Positions 4,355 to 7,587 of a stretch of DNA of 7,587 nt are shown piece after piece (positions within the stretch are counted from its first letter, which is position 1; the number at the start of each line of letters is the position of its first letter). The translations under genes were made by a program, and so were the position numbers. The notes beneath the pieces were generated by a model. It saw nothing but the letters and a program-made list of their open reading frames with translations. It was not told the origin of the DNA and searched no databases. The DNA is from an uncultured Stomatobaculum sp. Lineage in GTDB: Bacteria > Bacillota > Clostridia > Lachnospirales > Lachnospiraceae. The stretch is taken from positions 1 to 7,587 of the forward strand of contig CALLVJ010000373.1 in assembly GCA_938010625.1 (NCBI GenBank). Direction: 5' to 3'.

Positions 4355-6019
4355 ATGCTCGACAATATTACAAATCTGTTTCTGTTCATTGGAGGACTGG
4401 GAATGTTCCTCTACGGCATGCACGTCATGGCGGAGGGAACACAAAAGTCTGTCGGCAGTAAGATGAAGGACTTTCTGGGGATGCTGACTTCGAACCGGCT
4501 GAAAGCTGTGCTGGTCGGAACCCTGATCACCGGCATTATCCAGAGTTCGGGCGCAACCACGGTCATGGTCGTCGGTTTCGTGAGTGCCGGCCTTATGACG
4601 CTGAGCCAGGCAGTCGGCGTCATCATGGGCGCAAACATCGGTACCACGGTGACTGCGTGGATTGTCTCATTGAGCCAGATTGGCGACTCAATGAAGGTTC
4701 TGAATCCGGAGTTTTATGCGCCGGTTCTGATTGGCGTTGGCGCGAGTATTATTATGTTCTCGAAGTCCGAGACAAAGAAGAGCCGCGCGGAGATCGTCAT
4801 CGGTTTCGGCCTTCTGTTCCAGGGACTTAAGTTCATGTCGGAGTCAGTCGCGCCCTATACGGACGCGCCGATTTTTGTGACGGTCTTCACGACGCTCGGC
4901 TCGAATCCGTTTCTCGGCATTCTCGCCGGTGCGATTGTCACGGCGCTCCTACAGAGCTCCTCGGTCTCGGTCGGTATTCTGCAGATGCTCGCGGGCAATG
5001 GCCTGATTATGACGAATGCCGCGATTTTCATCACCCTCGGCGAGAACATCGGCTCCTGTGTGACGGCGATGCTCTCTTCCATCGGCGGTTCGCGCGCCGC
5101 GCGCCGCGCCGCGGTGATTCACCTCTCGTTCAACATGATTGGAGCGCTGCTCTTCACGGTGATCAGCATTGTGCTCTTTGCGCTGAAGCCAACACTTGCG
5201 CACTATCACATCAGCCCTGTGCAGATTTCCATGTTCCACACGGGGTTCAAGCTGACCATGACCGTACTTCTGTTCCCGTTTGGGGAGCAGCTGGTCAGGC
5301 TCTCGGGAATACTGGTGCCGGAGAAGCAGACACTGCTGGCGGGGACAAAGCCGGAAGAGGAACTGGTGACCCGCTTGGATCCGCGTATCTTTGAGCAGCC
5401 GGCCATTGCGGTCGCAGCACTCTCGAATGAGGTCGCGTCGATGGGCGAGCTCACGCTTCGAAATGTGGAGCGCGCCTGTGAGGTCTGCTTTACCCAGGAC
5501 GAGGCGGTGATCGCTGAAATTTTTGAGACGGAGAAGAAAATCAATGCGATGAACCGAGAACTCTCGGGATATCTGATCAAGGCAAATACGCTGCCGGTCA
5601 ATGATCATCAGCGTCTGGTTGTCGCGAATCTCTTCAACACGCTGACAGATCTGGAGCGCTCGGGGGATCACGCGGAAAATGTCGCAAAAGAAGTGCAGAT
5701 TCTTATGACCCGCCAGCTCAGTTTATCGGAGACCGGAAAGAAGGATCTCCGCGATATGACAAATGCCGTGCAGGAGGCCTTCCGCTATGCGGTCAAGGCA
5801 CGGGAAGAGCAAAGCATCACAAGTGCGAGAAAAGTCAGCGCCTGCGAGGATCTTGTGGATTCGCTGCGCGACGAACAGAAGGAGCGCCATATGGAGCGTC
5901 TCTCAAATGGTGAGTGCAAGCCGGAGGCAGGTCTGGTCTTTATCGAGATTATCGACAATCTGGAGCGCATTTCCGATCACGCACAGAACATGGCGGAATA
6001 TATCATGAATGAAATTTAA
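4355..6019 (+). CDS. Na+/phosphate cotransporter family protein with PhoU-like domain
   Basis: A 554-residue inner-membrane protein of the NptA/PNaS type, expected to import phosphate with sodium. The N-terminal half has the two inverted Na_Pi_cotrans repeats, each with its QSS motif: GIIQSSGATT (QSS at 63-65, followed by GANIGTT at 92-98) and ALLQSSSVSV (QSS at 200-202, followed by GENIGS at 219-224). Membrane segments fill about 8-25 and 50-310. From about 349 to the end is a cytoplasmic helical PhoU-like domain with two repeats, marked by DLERSGDHAENV (from 432) and NLERISDHAQNM (from 535). The length is typical for the fused form. I chose the ATG because family proteins start close to the IGGLGMFLYGM helix; a TTG at 4337 in the same frame has AAGGAG eight bases upstream and would add six residues. 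A phosphate-specific regulatory site is not visible. No partner gene is adjacent. Confidence 0.9.
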   Translation: MLDNITNLFLFIGGLGMFLYGMHVMAEGTQKSVGSKMKDFLGMLTSNRLKAVLVGTLITGIIQSSGATTVMVVGFVSAGLMTLSQAVGVIMGANIGTTVTAWIVSLSQIGDSMKVLNPEFYAPVLIGVGASIIMFSKSETKKSRAEIVIGFGLLFQGLKFMSESVAPYTDAPIFVTVFTTLGSNPFLGILAGAIVTALLQSSSVSVGILQMLAGNGLIMTNAAIFITLGENIGSCVTAMLSSIGGSRAARRAAVIHLSFNMIGALLFTVISIVLFALKPTLAHYHISPVQISMFHTGFKLTMTVLLFPFGEQLVRLSGILVPEKQTLLAGTKPEEELVTRLDPRIFEQPAIAVAALSNEVASMGELTLRNVERACEVCFTQDEAVIAEIFETEKKINAMNRELSGYLIKANTLPVNDHQRLVVANLFNTLTDLERSGDHAENVAKEVQILMTRQLSLSETGKKDLRDMTNAVQEAFRYAVKAREEQSITSARKVSACEDLVDSLRDEQKERHMERLSNGECKPEAGLVFIEIIDNLERISDHAQNMAEYIMNEI

Positions 6020-6060
6020 GCTTGACAAAAGTTAATAAAAAAATTGAAGCTTGGTAAAAC
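6018..6060 (+). repeat. Direct repeat AAGCTTGnnAAAA around the next promoter
   Basis: AAGCTTGACAAAA at 6018-6030 recurs as AAGCTTGGTAAAA at 6047-6059, 11 of 13 bases identical with an offset of 29. The first copy begins in the transporter stop codon, and the second covers the end of the -35 box and the spacer of the promoter at 6044-6072. The spacing is close to three helical turns, so a pair of operator half-sites is possible. Confidence 0.4.
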
Positions 6061-6072
6061 AAATGCTAGGAT
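6044..6072 (+). promoter_or_regulatory. Promoter of the zinc-ribbon gene leader
   Basis: A -35 TTGAAG at 6044-6049 and a -10 TAGGAT at 6067-6072 have the ideal 17-base spacer, and TG at 6064-6065 makes it an extended -10. Transcription should begin near 6079. This is about 40 bases upstream of an intrinsic terminator (6116-6147) and about 130 bases upstream of the gene. The promoter therefore drives either a short RNA of about 70 bases or, after read-through, the zinc-ribbon gene. Confidence 0.55.
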
Positions 6073-6088
6073 ATTGATAAGAGTCCTG

Positions 6089-6118
6089 ACAAGGTTGCCA
6101 GAGCTTGTGGAATTGGCG
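6089..6118 (+). ncRNA. Possible pseudoknot leader competing with the terminator
   Basis: ACAAG at 6089-6093 pairs with CTTGT at 6104-6108. Bases in the loop of that stem, TGCCA at 6096-6100, can pair with TGGCG at 6114-6118, giving an H-type pseudoknot. The last three bases (6116-6118) are also the bottom of the terminator stem, so pseudoknot and full terminator stem exclude each other. This is the layout of small riboswitches and attenuators. It matches no RNA class that I recognise, and five-base stems can occur by chance. Confidence 0.3.
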
Positions 6119-6147
6119 TCTGTGTCGTTTGGGCACAGGCGCTTTTT
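6116..6147 (+). terminator. Intrinsic terminator between the transporter and zinc-ribbon genes
   Basis: GCGTCTGTGTC at 6116-6126 pairs with GGCACAGGCGC at 6132-6142: eleven base pairs, two of them G-T, with a five-base loop GTTTG. Five T's follow at 6143-6147. It can end transcripts from the cotransporter gene. Because a promoter lies upstream at 6044-6072 and the zinc-ribbon gene starts at 6209, it may also act as an attenuator for that gene. Confidence 0.8.
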
Positions 6148-6208
6148 GCATCACAGAATTGCCGGAGACAGGAAGAACATGCGTGCAGAGCGAAAGGAAG
6201 GTGCGAAG

Positions 6209-7587
6209 ATGAGACAATGCAGGCATTGTGGCAGTGAGGTGAAGGAAGGTGAGCGTTTTTGCAGCAACTGTGGTGCAGCGCTGGAAGAGGAGATGAGTGT
6301 CGGAGAGGCTGCCGCACAGAGCGCGCCGCAAGAGACAGAAAAACAGAAACCGCGCTGGCGCAAGTTTGCGTTGGCTGCTGCTGCCGCTGCGGTGATTACG
6401 GCGACGGGCGCGGTGGCAGCAGTCCGCGCAACAGCAGGGCAGACGGGAGCGCGTTTTCTCCGCGCGCAGGCCGAGGTTTTGCGGCAGGAGGCCGCGCCAC
6501 TTCTAGGACTGGGATCCGTGTTTGAAAATGGATTTTCGAGTGATCTTGTGCTCAGCATGAAGCTGTCGCCAAGCAGACAGCTGGCCCTTTCCCGGAGCGG
6601 CAATGAAGACTATGTGATGGGCGCGAAGATTCTGCAGCGCGGCATTCAGGCAAGGGTGGACATTGGAAAACAGTTCGAGAGCGCCGTGCTGAATCTGGAA
6701 TTTGGTACAAGCAATTCGGAAACAGTCAATCTGGATTGTTTTCTGGATGCAGAGAAATTGGGCTGCCGGATTCCACAGATCAGTGATCAGATATTTGTTC
6801 TGCATTATCCGGATCTGATCGCGGTATACAGCGGTGGCGCGCGCTTCAGCACGGAACAGCTGGCTGACATGGTGCCGCCGAAAGAACTGCTCACTGCGTC
6901 CGCGGCGCGCTATGGAAATGTGCTCGCGGCTTCCATCAAAAAGGAACATATGCAGGTCAAAAAGCGGACATATAGCTCCTATGTTCTGCAACGGCATTTG
7001 GAACACGAGATGAAGGGCGAGTATACGGTCTACACCTGGCATCCTGACAAGGAGATACTGGAGGCGTTTTTCCATAAGCTCGCGGCCGAGATGCAAAAGG
7101 ACAGTGAACTTGCCGCTTGGTATGACAAGCGGCAGAAGACGGGTGAGGAGATTGCGAAAGCGTTTGGCCTGGGACAGGGGGAAGCGGCAACTTTTTCGGA
7201 TGTCGCAGACTATGTCGAAAAGCAGGCGGAGAACTGGGCGAAAACACTGGACAGGCGCAATTTCCGCTGGAAGCTCGTGATGAAGGGCAGAGAAGTCTCA
7301 GCGATCCGCCTCGTCGACAAGGGAGAAAGACCGCTCTTCTGCTATGAGAAAGATCAGGTTGGTGACACCTTATATCACGGTTGCGGCGGTGAGCTCATCA
7401 GGTCGACGCTGGCTGAAGAACGAAGCCAAAAAAAGGACAGTTACAAGGGCAAGATAATCGGGCGCTTTGCGATGCTCGGCGATGACTGGCTGTGGGGATT
7501 CAAGCTGGACTACAGCAAGGTGCCGCTTGACGGAAAGTCCTCGGTGTTCGGGTTGCCAAATGGCAGTTACCGCTATACCTGTTTTGA
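6209..7587 (+). CDS. Zinc-ribbon, single-pass membrane protein, C-terminus beyond the window
   Basis: The frame is open from the ATG to the window end (459 complete codons, no stop), so the gene is partial. Residues 4-22 form a zinc ribbon with two CxxC pairs (C4/C7 and C18/C21, RFCSNCGAAL). An acidic, alanine-rich linker follows, then basic PRWRK and one hydrophobic alanine-rich helix at about 53-72. The rest (about 75-459) is a soluble domain, presumably outside the membrane, with no family I recognise. It has alternating strands and helices, and WYDKRQKTGEEIAKAFGLG and SVFGLPNGSYRY near the end. The layout resembles TcaA-like and other Firmicutes zinc-ribbon envelope proteins, but the large domain does not let me assign a role. 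AAGGAAGG at 6194-6201, seven bases before the ATG, supports the start. Transcription is probably from 6044-6072 through the terminator at 6116-6147. Confidence 0.85.
   Translation, partial: MRQCRHCGSEVKEGERFCSNCGAALEEEMSVGEAAAQSAPQETEKQKPRWRKFALAAAAAAVITATGAVAAVRATAGQTGARFLRAQAEVLRQEAAPLLGLGSVFENGFSSDLVLSMKLSPSRQLALSRSGNEDYVMGAKILQRGIQARVDIGKQFESAVLNLEFGTSNSETVNLDCFLDAEKLGCRIPQISDQIFVLHYPDLIAVYSGGARFSTEQLADMVPPKELLTASAARYGNVLAASIKKEHMQVKKRTYSSYVLQRHLEHEMKGEYTVYTWHPDKEILEAFFHKLAAEMQKDSELAAWYDKRQKTGEEIAKAFGLGQGEAATFSDVADYVEKQAENWAKTLDRRNFRWKLVMKGREVSAIRLVDKGERPLFCYEKDQVGDTLYHGCGGELIRSTLAEERSQKKDSYKGKIIGRFAMLGDDWLWGFKLDYSKVPLDGKSSVFGLPNGSYRYTCF

Noticed and set aside
4949..5671. A 240-codon open frame on the minus strand inside the Na/Pi cotransporter gene.
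   Set aside because: It is a shadow of a clearly conserved + strand gene. The translation is rich in Arg, His and Gln with no domain.
6022..6027. A perfect TTGACA just after the transporter gene, taken as its own promoter.
   Set aside because: No acceptable -10 box lies 16-18 bases downstream; the real promoter seems to be TTGAAG-TAGGAT at 6044-6072.
1..7587. Search for mobile elements, CRISPR arrays, tRNA or rRNA genes and defence genes.
   Set aside because: No transposase, integrase, regularly spaced repeats, tRNA cloverleaf or defence-type domain could be seen.

Overview
The window looks like a moderately G+C-rich Clostridia chromosome, most likely Lachnospiraceae. This is inferred from the strong AGGAGG-type ribosome binding sites, the family resemblance of the proteins (SdpR/SdpI pair, HTH plus DUF4097-like regulator, Na/Pi cotransporter with a PhoU-like tail, zinc-ribbon membrane protein) and the extended -10 promoters. 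It cannot be placed to genus by reading alone. Every convincing gene lies on the + strand. I see no tRNA, rRNA, CRISPR array, insertion sequence or phage gene.

Layout. 1-1045: a two-gene sdpR-sdpI operon with a strong promoter, a perfect palindrome between promoter and ribosome binding site, and a 4-base GTGA gene overlap. 1046-1350: intergenic DNA holding the decayed N-terminus of a flavodoxin-like/NADPH-dependent FMN reductase gene and an ambiguous hairpin, T-run and promoter. 1351-2214: a cytoplasmic HTH regulator with a DUF4097-like C-terminal part and an apparent 5-residue deletion in its HTH. 2215-2670: 456 bases without a recognisable gene, containing a promoter embedded in an inverted repeat and a leader with mutually exclusive hairpins. 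2671-3219: a RimJ/RimL-type GNAT acetyltransferase. 3232-4273: a promoter followed by an unknown 140-residue protein and a Nudix hydrolase in one transcription unit. 4276-6019: a promoter, an unusual hairpin at the translation start, and a Na+/phosphate cotransporter with a PhoU-like domain. 6018-6208: a direct repeat, a promoter, and a short leader ending in an intrinsic terminator that could fold as a pseudoknot competing with the terminator. 6209-7587: a zinc-ribbon, single-pass membrane protein that runs off the window.

The genes do not form one pathway. They are a run of small, separately promoted housekeeping and regulatory units. The best candidates for something undescribed are RNA-level: the conditional-terminator leader upstream of the zinc-ribbon gene (6073-6147), the hairpin that may bridge the Shine-Dalgarno sequence to the transporter start codon (4323-4357), and the GNAT leader (2382-2670). 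None matches an RNA family that I recognise, and all need folding and comparative analysis.
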